Shown: positions 16,417-25,251, counted from the stretch's first letter. The stretch is 60,125 nucleotides of DNA from Pseudomonas fluorescens (GCF_000802965.1 NZ_JSAK01000026.1:1-60125), one strand, 5' to 3'. Numbers and translations: made by a program. The notes: generated by a model not told the origin, from the letters alone.

Positions 16417-16628
16417 CCGCCGCTCCCTTTGTGGTGGCTGAAAATGTAGTTTTGCCGTGCTCCGGCGTGAAGTGTCGCAAGTATAACGGGCCGTGCGAGC
16501 TTTACCTTTAATGAAGCGAAATGGCTTGGCGCACACGTTTGCTGACTGACAAAAGCCCCCGTTTAACCAATCGACGCCGCTGTAAGACAAAGGCAATCGA
16601 AGAGAATTCAGCGTGCCGAAACAAATGC

Positions 16629-17306
16629 TCAGGCCAGTGGCCCGTTGAGCAACGGAACGAAGCGCACCGCCCCCAGAACGCGCCTGGAAAAGCCCTGTTC
16701 TTCCCGAACGATGAGCATCAATTGTTGAACCTCGCCAGCTCCTACCGGTATGACCAGACGCCCCCCGGGCGCCAGTTGATCGAGCAATGCCTGAGGCACA
16801 TCCGTCGCCACCGCGGTGACGATGATGCCGTTATAGGGCGCCAGCGCCGGCCAGCCCTCCCAGCCATCGCCCCATCGAAACACCACGTTTCGCAGGTTCA
16901 ACTCGACCAGGCGTTCTTTGGCCCGGTCCTGCAGCACCTTGATGCGCTCCACGGAAAACACCCGCTCCACCAGTTGCGACAACACCGCAGTCTGGTAGCC
17001 CGAACCGGTGCCAATTTCCAGCACCTTGTCCAGCGGACCGGCCTCCAGCAGCAGCTCGCTCATGCGAGCGACCATATAAGGCTGGGAGATGGTCTGGTTA
17101 TGCCCGATCGGTAGCGCGGTGTCTTCGTAGGCCCGGTGTGCCAGCGCTTCGTCGACGAACAGGTGACGCGGCGTACGGCGAATGACTTCCAGCACCTTGG
17201 CGTTGGACAGTCCCTCTTCGTACAGACGTTGAATCAAGCGTTCGCGGGTCCGTTGCGACGTCATGCCGATGCCGCGACGCAGCATATCGTCTTGCTCACG
17301 AGACAT
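16629..17306 (-). CDS. pcm: Protein-L-isoaspartate O-methyltransferase
   Basis: Pcm repairs aged proteins by methylating L-isoaspartyl residues with S-adenosylmethionine. The SAM-binding motif LEIGTGSGYQTAVL and the PIGHNQTISQPYMVA block are typical. The chosen start gives 225 residues, 14 more than the common 211-residue annotation. It is preferred because ATG 17306 overlaps the surE stop as TAATG and has GGAGGGG 8 bases upstream, while the internal Met15 has no ribosome binding site. Translation is therefore coupled to surE. Confidence 0.95.
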   Translation of the reverse strand: MSREQDDMLRRGIGMTSQRTRERLIQRLYEEGLSNAKVLEVIRRTPRHLFVDEALAHRAYEDTALPIGHNQTISQPYMVARMSELLLEAGPLDKVLEIGTGSGYQTAVLSQLVERVFSVERIKVLQDRAKERLVELNLRNVVFRWGDGWEGWPALAPYNGIIVTAVATDVPQALLDQLAPGGRLVIPVGAGEVQQLMLIVREEQGFSRRVLGAVRFVPLLNGPLA

Positions 17307-18055
17307 TAGCGCAGCCCCTCCAGCCAGCCATCGAGACTTCTGAAGGCATCATTGAAGGTGCGATCCAGTTGCAACGGGGTGATGGAAACATAGCCCTGCA
17401 TCACTGCGTGGAAATCGGTACCCGGGCCGCCGTCTTCGGCGTCCCCCGCAGCGGCGATCCAGTAGCCGGCCTTGCCCCGCGGATCGACCACTTTCATCGG
17501 TGCCGCTGCGCGTGCGCGATGGCCGAGGCGGGTCAACTGGATACCGCGAATGTGATCCAGCGGCAGATTGGGGATATTCACGTTCAGTACCGTGCGCGGT
17601 GGCAGGTCGAGGTCAGCATGAGCTTCGACCAGTTTGCGCGCAAAGTAAGCCGCTGTGGGAAGGTTCTCGACTTGTCGTGAGACCAGCGAAAAAGCAAACG
17701 AAGGACGCGAGAGAAAACGCCCCTCGAGCGCCGCCGCCACCGTGCCCGAATACAGCACATCGTCCCCCAGGTTAGCGCCCAGGTTGATCCCCGAAACCAC
17801 CATGTCCGCTTCACGCTCCAGCAAGCCGTTGAGGCCCAGGTGCACGCAGTCGGTCGGGGTGCCATTAATGCTGATAAAACCGTTGGCCAGCGTCTGCGGG
17901 TGCAACGGACGGTCGAGCGTCAGCGAGCTGCTCGCGCCGCTTTTGTCCTGGTCCGGGGCGATAACCACGCATTCGGTGTAATCCGCCAGCGCAGCATAAA
18001 GCGCGGCGAGACCGGGTGCGGTTACCCCATCGTCGTTAGAAATCAGAATACGCAT
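17306..18055 (-). CDS. surE: 5'/3'-nucleotidase SurE
   Basis: SurE is a stationary-phase survival phosphatase acting on nucleoside monophosphates and short polyphosphate. The 249-residue protein has the metal site Asp8, Asp9, Ser39 and Asn91 (N-terminal ISNDDG; SGIN). The gene overlaps truD by 13 bases upstream and pcm by one base downstream, making a tightly packed truD-surE-pcm unit. Confidence 0.97.
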   Translation of the reverse strand: MRILISNDDGVTAPGLAALYAALADYTECVVIAPDQDKSGASSSLTLDRPLHPQTLANGFISINGTPTDCVHLGLNGLLEREADMVVSGINLGANLGDDVLYSGTVAAALEGRFLSRPSFAFSLVSRQVENLPTAAYFARKLVEAHADLDLPPRTVLNVNIPNLPLDHIRGIQLTRLGHRARAAAPMKVVDPRGKAGYWIAAAGDAEDGGPGTDFHAVMQGYVSITPLQLDRTFNDAFRSLDGWLEGLR

Positions 18056-19101
18056 GGGCTGTCCGTCTGCCCCACCGGCACCAGATCAACAAGCTCGCGC
18101 ACCAATACAGTGGCGAAGCATCCGGCCGGCAGGACGAATTCCAGTTGCAGAATGTCAGGCTCGGGATAATGCCACGTCAACCCGGCAATGGGCAGTCGCA
18201 GGATGCGACGTTCGTGGCTCATTCCGGCGTTGATCAACCAATCGCGAAGGTCCGTTTCGCGCGCGGCGATCGCCTGCTCCAGTTCATGGACAGCGCCCGT
18301 GGCCGGCGAGTCACCTTCACCCCACTGCGGCCCGGTCGGGTGCAGATCGAGTATCGCCAGTCGTGGGTCGCTGCACTCGGCCTCACCGGCCGGAAAGAAG
18401 CTGCGGCTATCAGTGAAAGCGAGCAGGTCACCGATCTGCGCATGCTGCCAGGTGCCATCCGCTACGCGCGCAGCCAAAACCTGGTTGAACAGAAAACTGC
18501 GTGCAGTCGACAGCAGGCGTGAACGTACGTTGCGCTGCTCCGGCAAAGCCTTGCGCGCAGCCCACGCACGGGCATCGACCACGTTACCGCCGTCATGGCC
18601 GAAGCGCTGGGAACCGAAATAGTTGGGGACACCTTGTTTGGCAATCAGCTGCAGGCGCTCTTCGATGGCAGCTTTGTCGCCGGCGAATTGCGTCAGGCGC
18701 AAGGTGAATCCATTCGCCGAGTGAGCGCCGCGTTGCAGCTTGCGTTTGTGGCGGCTGGTCTTAAGGATTTTCAGTGTGTCGTTTTCTGCCGCCGACAGGT
18801 CCGGATCGGCCTTGCCCGGCAATTGCACACTGAACCACTGACGCGTCAACGCCTGGCGATCCTTGAGTCCGGCATAGCTGACAGTACGCAATGGCACGCC
18901 GGCAGCCTTGGCAATTCGCCGTGCGGCTTCTTCGGTATTCAGACCACGTTTTTCCACCCAGATCCACAGGTGCTCGCCGTCGCCACTCAAGGGAATATCC
19001 AGGACTTCGTCGACCTGGAAATCTTCCGCGGTGGCTTTCAGCACGGCAGTGCCGAGGGCTTCACCATAGGCCCGCGGGCCGAGCAATTGCAGTTCGTTCA
19101 T
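18043..19101 (-). CDS. truD: tRNA pseudouridine(13) synthase TruD
   Basis: TruD converts uridine 13 of tRNA-Glu to pseudouridine. The 352-residue protein contains the catalytic block YAGLKDRQALTRQ with nucleophile Asp81, then the TruD-specific insertion (NYFGSQRFGHDGGNV) and a C-terminal catalytic subdomain. It starts inside ispF through an ATGA overlap and ends 13 bases into surE. Confidence 0.97.
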   Translation of the reverse strand: MNELQLLGPRAYGEALGTAVLKATAEDFQVDEVLDIPLSGDGEHLWIWVEKRGLNTEEAARRIAKAAGVPLRTVSYAGLKDRQALTRQWFSVQLPGKADPDLSAAENDTLKILKTSRHKRKLQRGAHSANGFTLRLTQFAGDKAAIEERLQLIAKQGVPNYFGSQRFGHDGGNVVDARAWAARKALPEQRNVRSRLLSTARSFLFNQVLAARVADGTWQHAQIGDLLAFTDSRSFFPAGEAECSDPRLAILDLHPTGPQWGEGDSPATGAVHELEQAIAARETDLRDWLINAGMSHERRILRLPIAGLTWHYPEPDILQLEFVLPAGCFATVLVRELVDLVPVGQTDSPCVF

Positions 19102-19571
19102 GCGCGCAGCAACAAGGCAACGGAATGCACAGCGATGCCTTCTTCGCGACCGACAAAGCCGAGCTTTTCGGTGGTGGTAGCTTTTACGTTCACTTGATCC
19201 AACTCGACTTGAAGATCCGCGGCAATCAGCGCGCGCATGGATTCGATATGCGGGGCCATTTTCGGCGCCTGGGCGACGATGGTGTTATCCACGTTGCCGA
19301 CCTTCCAGCCCTTGGCGTGGATCAGTGCGACGACATGACGCAACAGCGCACGGCTGTCGGCGCCCTTGAATTGCGGGTCGGTGTCCGGGAAATGTTTGCC
19401 GATGTCACCCAGCGCAGCAGCGCCGAGCAAGGCATCGCTCAAGGCGTGCAGCAGGACGTCACCGTCGGAGTGAGCGAGCAGCCCGAAACTGTGTGCAATG
19501 CGCACGCCGCCGAGAGTAATGAAATCGCCTTCAGCGAAACGGTGCACATCATAGCCGTGGCCAATACGCAT
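19098..19571 (-). CDS. ispF: 2-C-methyl-D-erythritol 2,4-cyclodiphosphate synthase
   Basis: IspF forms the cyclic diphosphate intermediate of the non-mevalonate isoprenoid pathway. The 157-residue trimer subunit shows the zinc ligands Asp8, His10 and His42, the flexible loop HSDGDVLLHAL at 34-44 and the C-terminal KATTTEKLGFVGR. In E. coli ispD and ispF are adjacent; here a formaldehyde detoxification unit stands between them. The upstream terminator for fghA ends right at the ispF start, so ispF probably has a separate promoter or depends on read-through. Confidence 0.97.
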   Translation of the reverse strand: MRIGHGYDVHRFAEGDFITLGGVRIAHSFGLLAHSDGDVLLHALSDALLGAAALGDIGKHFPDTDPQFKGADSRALLRHVVALIHAKGWKVGNVDNTIVAQAPKMAPHIESMRALIAADLQVELDQVNVKATTTEKLGFVGREEGIAVHSVALLLRA

Positions 19572-19602
19572 AAAAAAACGCCCCGATTTTTGTCAGGGCG
19601 TG
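19572..19602 (-). terminator. Terminator of frmA-fghA
   Basis: On the minus strand ACGCCC pairs with GGGCGT around an AAAAAT-containing loop, followed by seven T residues. The T run touches the ispF ATG, which is unusually tight. Confidence 0.85.
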
Positions 19603-19614
19603 ATTCTACCTGCA

Positions 19615-20460
19615 TTAGGCACCTAGAGCATGCGCGTGATGCCGCAAGTGATCCTCGATGAAACTGGCGATGAAGAAATAGCTGTGGTCGTAGCCGGGTT
19701 GCAGGCGCAACGTCAGCGGATGACCGGCCAGTTTGGTCGCCTGTTGCAAGGCTTCCGGCTTGAGCTGGGTGGCCAGAAAATCATCGCGATCACCCTGATC
19801 GACCAGCAATGGCAGCTTCTCGTCAGCCTCGGCAATCAACGCACAGGCATCCCACTCGCGCCATTTCGAACGGTCTTCGCCCAGATAACGGGAAAAGGCC
19901 TTTTGACCCCAGGGACAGTCCATCGGATTGTTGATCGGCGAGAACGCCGACACCGACAGATACCGTCCCGGATTGCGCAAGGCACAGACCAGCGCACCGT
20001 GACCACCCATTGAGTGACCGCTGATGCCACGCTTGTCCGACGCCGGGAAATGGGCCTCAACCAATGCCGGCAATTCCTGCACGACATAGTCATGCATCCG
20101 ATAGTGCCGCGACCAAGGTTCCTGCGTGGCATTCAGATAAAACCCGGCGCCAAGGCCAAAGTCCCACGCACCATCCGGATCACCCGGCACATCGGCACCA
20201 CGGGGGCTGGTGTCCGGTGCCACGATGATCAGCCCCAGCTCAGCGGCCATGCGCGTGGCGCCGGCCTTCTGCATGAAGTTTTCGTCAGTGCAGGTCAGGC
20301 CCGACAGCCAGTAAAGCACCGGCAGCTTGCCGCCCTGCTCCGCTTGCGGCGGCAGGTAGACAGCGAACACCATGTCGCAGCCCAGTACTTCCGAGCGATG
20401 GCGATAGCGCTTGTGCCAGCCACCAAAACTTTTCTGGCAGGAGATATTTTCCAGGCTCAT
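19615..20460 (-). CDS. fghA: S-formylglutathione hydrolase
   Basis: This 281-residue esterase D-type alpha/beta hydrolase splits S-formylglutathione to formate and glutathione, the second step of formaldehyde detoxification. The nucleophile elbow GHSMGG puts Ser150 at the active site; the acid lies in the DQGDRDD cluster at 221-227 and His259 (YDHSYFF) completes the triad. It begins 8 bases after frmA, so the two form an operon. Confidence 0.96.
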   Translation of the reverse strand: MSLENISCQKSFGGWHKRYRHRSEVLGCDMVFAVYLPPQAEQGGKLPVLYWLSGLTCTDENFMQKAGATRMAAELGLIIVAPDTSPRGADVPGDPDGAWDFGLGAGFYLNATQEPWSRHYRMHDYVVQELPALVEAHFPASDKRGISGHSMGGHGALVCALRNPGRYLSVSAFSPINNPMDCPWGQKAFSRYLGEDRSKWREWDACALIAEADEKLPLLVDQGDRDDFLATQLKPEALQQATKLAGHPLTLRLQPGYDHSYFFIASFIEDHLRHHAHALGA

Positions 20461-20468
20461 GGCAGACC

Positions 20469-21581
20469 TCAGAAATGGATAACGGTGCGGATGCTTTTTC
20501 CTTCATGCATCAGGTCAAAAGCCTTATTGATATCTTCCAGGCCCATGGTGTGGGTGATGAAGGTATCCAGCGGGATCTCGCCGGTTTCCGCCATTTCCAC
20601 GTAGCTTGGCAACTCGGTACGGCCACGCACGCCGCCGAACGCCGAACCGCGCCAGACGCGACCGGTGACCAGCTGGAACGGACGTGTGGCGATTTCCTGA
20701 CCGGCACCGGCGACGCCGATGATTACCGACTCACCCCAACCCTTGTGGCAGCACTCCAGTGCAGCGCGCATCAATTGGACGTTGCCGATGCATTCGAAGG
20801 AAAAGTCGACGCCGCCATCGGTCATGTCGACGATGACTTCCTGGATCGGACGGTCGAAATCTTTCGGGTTTACACAATCGGTTGCACCCAGCTGCTTGGC
20901 GATCTCGAATTTGGCCGGGTTGATGTCGATGGCGATGATGCGCGCGGCCTTGGCTTTGACCGCGCCGATGACCGCCGACAGACCGATGCCGCCGAGGCCG
21001 AAAATGGCCACGGTATCACCAGGTTTCACCTTGGCGGTATTGAGGACCGCGCCGATGCCGGTGGTGACACCGCAACCCAGCAGGCAGACTTTTTCCAGCG
21101 GCGCTTCTTTAGCAATCTTGGCCACGGAGATTTCTGGCAGCACGGTGTATTCGGAGAAGGTCGAAGTACCCATGTAGTGGAAAATCGTTTCGCCCTTGTA
21201 GGAAAAACGCGAAGTGCCATCCGGCATCAGGCCTTTGCCCTGGGTCGCGCGAATCGCCTGACAGAGGTTGGTTTTGCCGGACAGGCAGAATTTACACTGA
21301 CGGCATTCCGGGGTGTACAGCGGGATCACGTGATCGCCGACTGCAACGGAAGTCACGCCCTCGCCGACTGCTTCGACAATTGCACCGCCTTCGTGACCGA
21401 GGATCGACGGGAAGATGCCTTCCGGATCGGCGCCCGACAAAGTGTAGGCATCGGTATGGCAAACACCGGAGGCCACCACGCGCAGCAACACTTCACCCGC
21501 CTTGGGCATGGCGACATCGACTTCAACGATCTCCAGCGGTTTCTTGGCCTCGAAGGCAACGGCGGCGCGCGACTTGATCAT
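20469..21581 (-). CDS. frmA: S-(hydroxymethyl)glutathione dehydrogenase (class III ADH)
   Basis: This 370-residue zinc dehydrogenase (also called AdhC) oxidises the formaldehyde-glutathione adduct to S-formylglutathione with NAD+. Catalytic zinc ligands Cys41 and His63-Glu64 are present, and the structural zinc site has Cys93, Cys96, Cys99 and Cys107. The Rossmann motif GLGGIGL follows mid-protein. It is divergent from the LysR gene gfnR, its likely activator. Confidence 0.97.
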   Translation of the reverse strand: MIKSRAAVAFEAKKPLEIVEVDVAMPKAGEVLLRVVASGVCHTDAYTLSGADPEGIFPSILGHEGGAIVEAVGEGVTSVAVGDHVIPLYTPECRQCKFCLSGKTNLCQAIRATQGKGLMPDGTSRFSYKGETIFHYMGTSTFSEYTVLPEISVAKIAKEAPLEKVCLLGCGVTTGIGAVLNTAKVKPGDTVAIFGLGGIGLSAVIGAVKAKAARIIAIDINPAKFEIAKQLGATDCVNPKDFDRPIQEVIVDMTDGGVDFSFECIGNVQLMRAALECCHKGWGESVIIGVAGAGQEIATRPFQLVTGRVWRGSAFGGVRGRTELPSYVEMAETGEIPLDTFITHTMGLEDINKAFDLMHEGKSIRTVIHF

Positions 21582-21638
21582 GGTAGTTCTCCAGTGAATA
21601 AAAACGAGACAGGGAGTGTAATACAGCGCCGCACGATG

Positions 21639-21667
21639 AATAATCGAGGCAAATGCAAAATATTATT
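21639..21667. promoter_or_regulatory. Candidate GfnR site
   Basis: AATAAT and ATTATT are inverted with 17 bases between them, in the 107-base region between frmA and gfnR. The size and place suit a LysR regulator, but AT-rich promoter parts could give the same pattern. Confidence 0.25.
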
Positions 21668-21688
21668 GCTGTACAGGGATAATCATTA

Positions 21689-22585
21689 ATGTCCGATAAC
21701 CGCTGGGAAGGCATCGACGAGTTCGTCTCTGTGGCCGAGTGCAGTCAGTTCACCGCTGCCGCAGAACGTTTGGGGGTGTCTTCCTCCCATATCAGTCGAC
21801 AAATCGTACGCCTGGAAGAGCGTTTGCAAACCCGTTTGCTCTACCGCAGTACGCGGCGGGTGACGCTGACTGAAGCCGGACAGACTTTTCTACAGCATTG
21901 CCAACGTCTGCAGGATGGACGCGAAGAGGCGTTGCGTGCGGTCGGCGACCTGACCAGCGAACCCAAGGGCATGTTGCGCATGACCTGCGCCGTGGCCTAC
22001 GGTGAACGCTTCATCGTGCCCTTGGTTACTCACTTCATGGGGCTTTATCCGCAACTGCGGATCGACATCGAGTTAAGCAATCGCCAACTGGATCTGGTGC
22101 ATGAAGGTCTGGACCTGGCGATCCGACTCGGTCGCCTGCAAGACTCGCGACTGGTCGCCACCCGCCTCGCACCACGGCGCATGTATCTATGCGCATCGCC
22201 TTCCTACCTGGAACGGTATGGTCGCCCACATAGCTTGTCGGAATTGAACCGGCATAACTGCCTCATTGGTAGTTCGGATCTGTGGCAATTGGAGCAGAAC
22301 GGGAGGGAATTTTCCCAACGCGTCCAGGGAAACTGGCGCTGCAACAGTGGGCAAGCGGTGTTGGACGCGGCGCTTCAAGGCGTGGGGTTGTGTCAGCTGC
22401 CGGACTATTACGTACTGGAGCATTTGAAAAACGGCGCGCTGATTTCGCTGTTGGAGGCGCATCAACCGCCGAATACTGCCGTTTGGGCGTTGTATCCGCA
22501 GCAGCGGCATTTATCGCCGAAGGTGCGCAAGTTGGTGGATTATTTGAAGGAAGGGTTGGCGGAGCGGCCGGAGTATCGGGTTTGA
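21689..22585 (+). CDS. gfnR: LysR-type regulator of formaldehyde detoxification
   Basis: This 298-residue LysR regulator has a winged helix-turn-helix in its first 60 residues (FVSVAECSQFTAAAERLGV, then SSSHISRQIVRLEERL) and a substrate-binding domain from about residue 90. It is divergent from frmA-fghA, the arrangement of the glutathione-dependent formaldehyde neutralisation regulator GfnR (PA3630) in P. aeruginosa. The name rests on that synteny. AGGG lies 11 bases before ATG 21689. A perfect 29-base palindrome follows the stop. Confidence 0.8.
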   Translation: MSDNRWEGIDEFVSVAECSQFTAAAERLGVSSSHISRQIVRLEERLQTRLLYRSTRRVTLTEAGQTFLQHCQRLQDGREEALRAVGDLTSEPKGMLRMTCAVAYGERFIVPLVTHFMGLYPQLRIDIELSNRQLDLVHEGLDLAIRLGRLQDSRLVATRLAPRRMYLCASPSYLERYGRPHSLSELNRHNCLIGSSDLWQLEQNGREFSQRVQGNWRCNSGQAVLDAALQGVGLCQLPDYYVLEHLKNGALISLLEAHQPPNTAVWALYPQQRHLSPKVRKLVDYLKEGLAERPEYRV

Positions 22586-22589
22586 GATC

Positions 22590-22665
22590 AAAAGATCGCA
22601 GCCTTCGGCAGCTCCTACTTTGAAACGCGGTCTCCTGTAGGAGCTGCCGAAGGCTGCGATCTTTT
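22590..22665. repeat. Perfect 29-base inverted repeat (GATCGCAGCCTTCGG family)
   Basis: The arms 22590-22618 and 22637-22665 are exact inverted copies, starting AAAAGATCGCAGCC and ending CGATCTTTT, with an 18-base loop. The element separates convergent gfnR and ispD and overlaps the ispD stop codon by two bases. It may end transcription from both sides. A close copy lies at 29362-29455. Confidence 0.9.
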
Positions 22666-23371
22666 AGCGGCGGTTAGCCCAACGCTGACGAAGCCACTCG
22701 AGATCTTCGGGGCGCGTGACCTTGATGTTATCGGACCGTCCTTCGATCAGGCGCGGAGCCATGCCAGACCACTCCATCGCCGACGCTTCGTCAGTGATCA
22801 CTGCATCAGCTACCAAACTGTCCGCCAATGCCCGATGCAACGCACCGAGGCGAAACATCTGCGGCGTGTACGCTTGCCAGATCACGCTGCGGTCCACGGT
22901 TTCAACGACACGCCCGCGTTTATCGACCCGTTTGAGCGTGTCCCGCGCCGGAACTGCGAGCAGCCCACCCACCGGATCATCCGCCAGTTCAGCCAGCAAC
23001 TTGTCGAGATCGTCACGACTGAGATTCGGCCGTGCGGCATCGTGTACCAACACCCAATCCTCATCATCGGCGCCTTGCGCATGCAAATGCAGCAACGCAT
23101 TGAGCACCGAGCCGGAACGCTCGGAACCGCCCTCGACCCGCGCAATTCGCGCATCGCCGGCACACGCCAGGTTCGGCCAATAGGGATCATCAACAGCAAG
23201 ACTGACCACCAGACTTTTCAGGCCAGGATGATCAAGGAAACAGCCGAGGCTGTGTTCGAGAATAGTGCGCCCGCCCAGTTGCAAGTATTGCTTGGGACGG
23301 TCCGCAGCCATACGGGCACCGACGCCCGCGGCAGGAATCACGGCCCAGAAGGCCGGTAACGTCTGGTTCAT
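22664..23371 (-). CDS. ispD: 2-C-methyl-D-erythritol 4-phosphate cytidylyltransferase
   Basis: IspD joins CTP with methylerythritol phosphate in the non-mevalonate isoprenoid pathway. The 235-residue protein shows the nucleotide-binding PAAGVGARMAADRPKQY at residues 13-29 and the conserved VLVHDAARPN. It starts with an ATGA overlap on ftsB, the same pairing as in E. coli. Its stop lies in a palindromic repeat. Confidence 0.96.
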   Translation of the reverse strand: MNQTLPAFWAVIPAAGVGARMAADRPKQYLQLGGRTILEHSLGCFLDHPGLKSLVVSLAVDDPYWPNLACAGDARIARVEGGSERSGSVLNALLHLHAQGADDEDWVLVHDAARPNLSRDDLDKLLAELADDPVGGLLAVPARDTLKRVDKRGRVVETVDRSVIWQAYTPQMFRLGALHRALADSLVADAVITDEASAMEWSGMAPRLIEGRSDNIKVTRPEDLEWLRQRWANRR

Positions 23372-23646
23372 TGTGCCAACTGGTAAAGGGTTTCACCGTC
23401 CTTGACCATGCCCAACTCGTGGCGAGCCCGCTCTTCAACGGTCTCCATGCCTTTTTTCAACTCGCTGACTTCCGCGTCCATCACCCGATTGCGCTCCAGC
23501 AACGTCTGGTTCTCAGCTTGCTGATCGGCAATCTGCTGAGTCAGCTCAGCCACTTGCGCCAGACTGCCATTACCCACCCACAGGCGGTATTGCAGGCCAG
23601 CCAGCAACAGGAGCAAGACGAGAAACAACCAATTGGGACTGCGCAT
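23368..23646 (-). CDS. ftsB: Cell division protein FtsB
   Basis: FtsB is a bitopic inner membrane protein of the divisome, forming a coiled coil with FtsL and binding FtsQ. The 92-residue product has a short cytoplasmic N-terminus, one membrane helix (about residues 6-22) and a periplasmic coiled coil (about 30-70). It overlaps ispD by four bases and lies downstream of eno, the common order in gammaproteobacteria. Confidence 0.93.
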   Translation of the reverse strand: MRSPNWLFLVLLLLLAGLQYRLWVGNGSLAQVAELTQQIADQQAENQTLLERNRVMDAEVSELKKGMETVEERARHELGMVKDGETLYQLAQ

Positions 23647-23703
23647 CGAATATCAGGTATCCAGTGAAAAAAGACAGCCATACCAAAACATGAAGCTACT
23701 GAT

Positions 23704-23735
23704 AGCACGAAGCCTGGATGAACCAGGCTTGTGCT
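23704..23735. terminator. Long hairpin between eno and ftsB
   Basis: AGCAC-G-AAGCCTGG pairs with CCAGGCTT-GTGCT around an ATGAA loop, with a single bulge. No T tract follows on the minus strand, so it may be an attenuator, an RNA end protected by the stem, or a factor-dependent stop for eno. Confidence 0.5.
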
Positions 23736-23816
23736 GATAAGGCATCAGATTAGTGGCAAAACCGTCGCCGTAGCGATTTTTCCGACACAATCCGGTGTCT
23801 TTTTACCATGTACTGA

Positions 23817-25106
23817 TTAACCGCGGAATTCGCTGCGGCCGTTGTACTTGGCTTTGCCATTCAACTGCTCTTCGATACGCAGCAGTTGGTTGTACTTGGA
23901 AACGCGATCGGAACGGCACAGGGAACCGGTCTTGATCTGGCCAGCCGAAGTACCAACAGCCAGGTCGGCAATGGTCGAATCTTCAGTTTCGCCGGAGCGG
24001 TGCGAGATCACGGCGGTGTAACCGGCAGCCTTGGCCATCTGGATGGCTTCCAGGGTTTCGGTCAGGGTGCCGATCTGGTTGAACTTGATCAGGATCGAGT
24101 TGGCGATCTTTTTGTCGATGCCTTCTTTCAGGATCTTGGTGTTGGTCACGAACAGGTCGTCGCCTACCAGCTGAGTCTTCTCGCCGATCTTGTCGGTGAG
24201 GATTTTCCAGCCAGCCCAGTCGGACTCGTCCAGGCCATCTTCGATGGAGATGATCGGGTAACGCTCGGTCAGGCCTTTCAGGTAATCAGCGAAACCTTCA
24301 GCGGTGAACACCTGGCCTTCGCCGGACAGGTTGTACTTGCCGTCTTCGTAGAATTCGCTGGCCGCGCAGTCCAGAGCCAGGGTCACGTCAGTGCCCAGCT
24401 TGTAGCCAGCGTTGGCTACGGCTTCGGAGATCACTTTCAAAGCGTCTTCGTTGGAAGCCAGGTTTGGTGCGAAACCACCTTCGTCACCGACGGCAGTGCT
24501 CAGGCCACGGGCCTTCAGCACGGCTTTGAGGTGGTGGAAAATCTCGGTGCCCATGCGCAGACCTTCCGAGAAAGACTTGGCGCCAACCGGCTGAACCATG
24601 AATTCCTGGATGTCGACGTTGTTATCGGCGTGCTCGCCACCGTTGATGATGTTCATCATCGGAACCGGCATCGAGTAAACACCCGGGGTGCCGTTCAGGT
24701 TGGCGATGTGAGCGTACAGCGGCAGGTCCTGGTCCTGAGCTGCTGCCTTGGCCGCGGCCAGGGAAACGGCGAGGATGGCGTTGGCGCCCAGGGAGCCTTT
24801 GTTTTCAGTACCGTCGAGCTTGATCATCGCCAGATCCAGCGCTTTCTGGTCGCTTGGGTCTGTACCTTTCAACAGGTCGCGGATCGGACCGTTGATGTTG
24901 GCTACGGCTTTGAGTACGCCCTTGCCCAGGTAACGGCTCTTGTCGCCATCACGCAGCTCGAGCGCTTCACGCGAGCCAGTGGAAGCACCGGACGGCGCGC
25001 AGGAACTGCCGATGATGCCGTTGTCGAGAAGCACGTCCGCTTCCACGGTGGGATTGCCACGGGAGTCGAGAACTTCACGACCTTTGATGTCGACGATTTT
25101 AGCCAT
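23817..25106 (-). CDS. eno: Enolase
   Basis: Enolase converts 2-phosphoglycerate to phosphoenolpyruvate in glycolysis and is also part of the RNA degradosome. The 429-residue protein contains the signature LIKFNQIGTLTET, the metal site residues in SIEDGLDE and the SHRSGETED loop. ATG 25106 gives the family N-terminus MAKIVDIKGREVLDSRGNP; GGAG lies 11 bases upstream, while a GTG four codons earlier would overlap that signal. A REP doublet separates it from kdsA. Confidence 0.98.
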   Translation of the reverse strand: MAKIVDIKGREVLDSRGNPTVEADVLLDNGIIGSSCAPSGASTGSREALELRDGDKSRYLGKGVLKAVANINGPIRDLLKGTDPSDQKALDLAMIKLDGTENKGSLGANAILAVSLAAAKAAAQDQDLPLYAHIANLNGTPGVYSMPVPMMNIINGGEHADNNVDIQEFMVQPVGAKSFSEGLRMGTEIFHHLKAVLKARGLSTAVGDEGGFAPNLASNEDALKVISEAVANAGYKLGTDVTLALDCAASEFYEDGKYNLSGEGQVFTAEGFADYLKGLTERYPIISIEDGLDESDWAGWKILTDKIGEKTQLVGDDLFVTNTKILKEGIDKKIANSILIKFNQIGTLTETLEAIQMAKAAGYTAVISHRSGETEDSTIADLAVGTSAGQIKTGSLCRSDRVSKYNQLLRIEEQLNGKAKYNGRSEFRG

Positions 25107-25171
25107 TGTTGTAAACACTCCAAAGTTGACGAAAACGCTTACTGCTCGATTTATAACTTGTAGGTCACATC

Positions 25172-25237
25172 CGTAGGAGCCGGCTTGCTGGCGATGGGGC
25201 CCGAAAGGACGCTATCGCCAGCAAGCCGGCTCCTACG
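25172..25237. repeat. REP doublet (GTAGGAGCCGGCTTGCTGG family), perfect arms
   Basis: The two 24-base arms beginning CGTAGGAGCCGG are exact inverted copies with an 18-base loop, between kdsA and eno on the same strand. This is the most compact copy of its family here. Confidence 0.9.
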
Positions 25238-25251
25238 ACCGGATTCCGATG

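Noticed and set aside
16417..16596. Upstream extension of nlpD
   Set aside because: A GTG with a good ribosome binding site and a lipoprotein signal peptide begins at 16416; the extension would hide the signal peptide.
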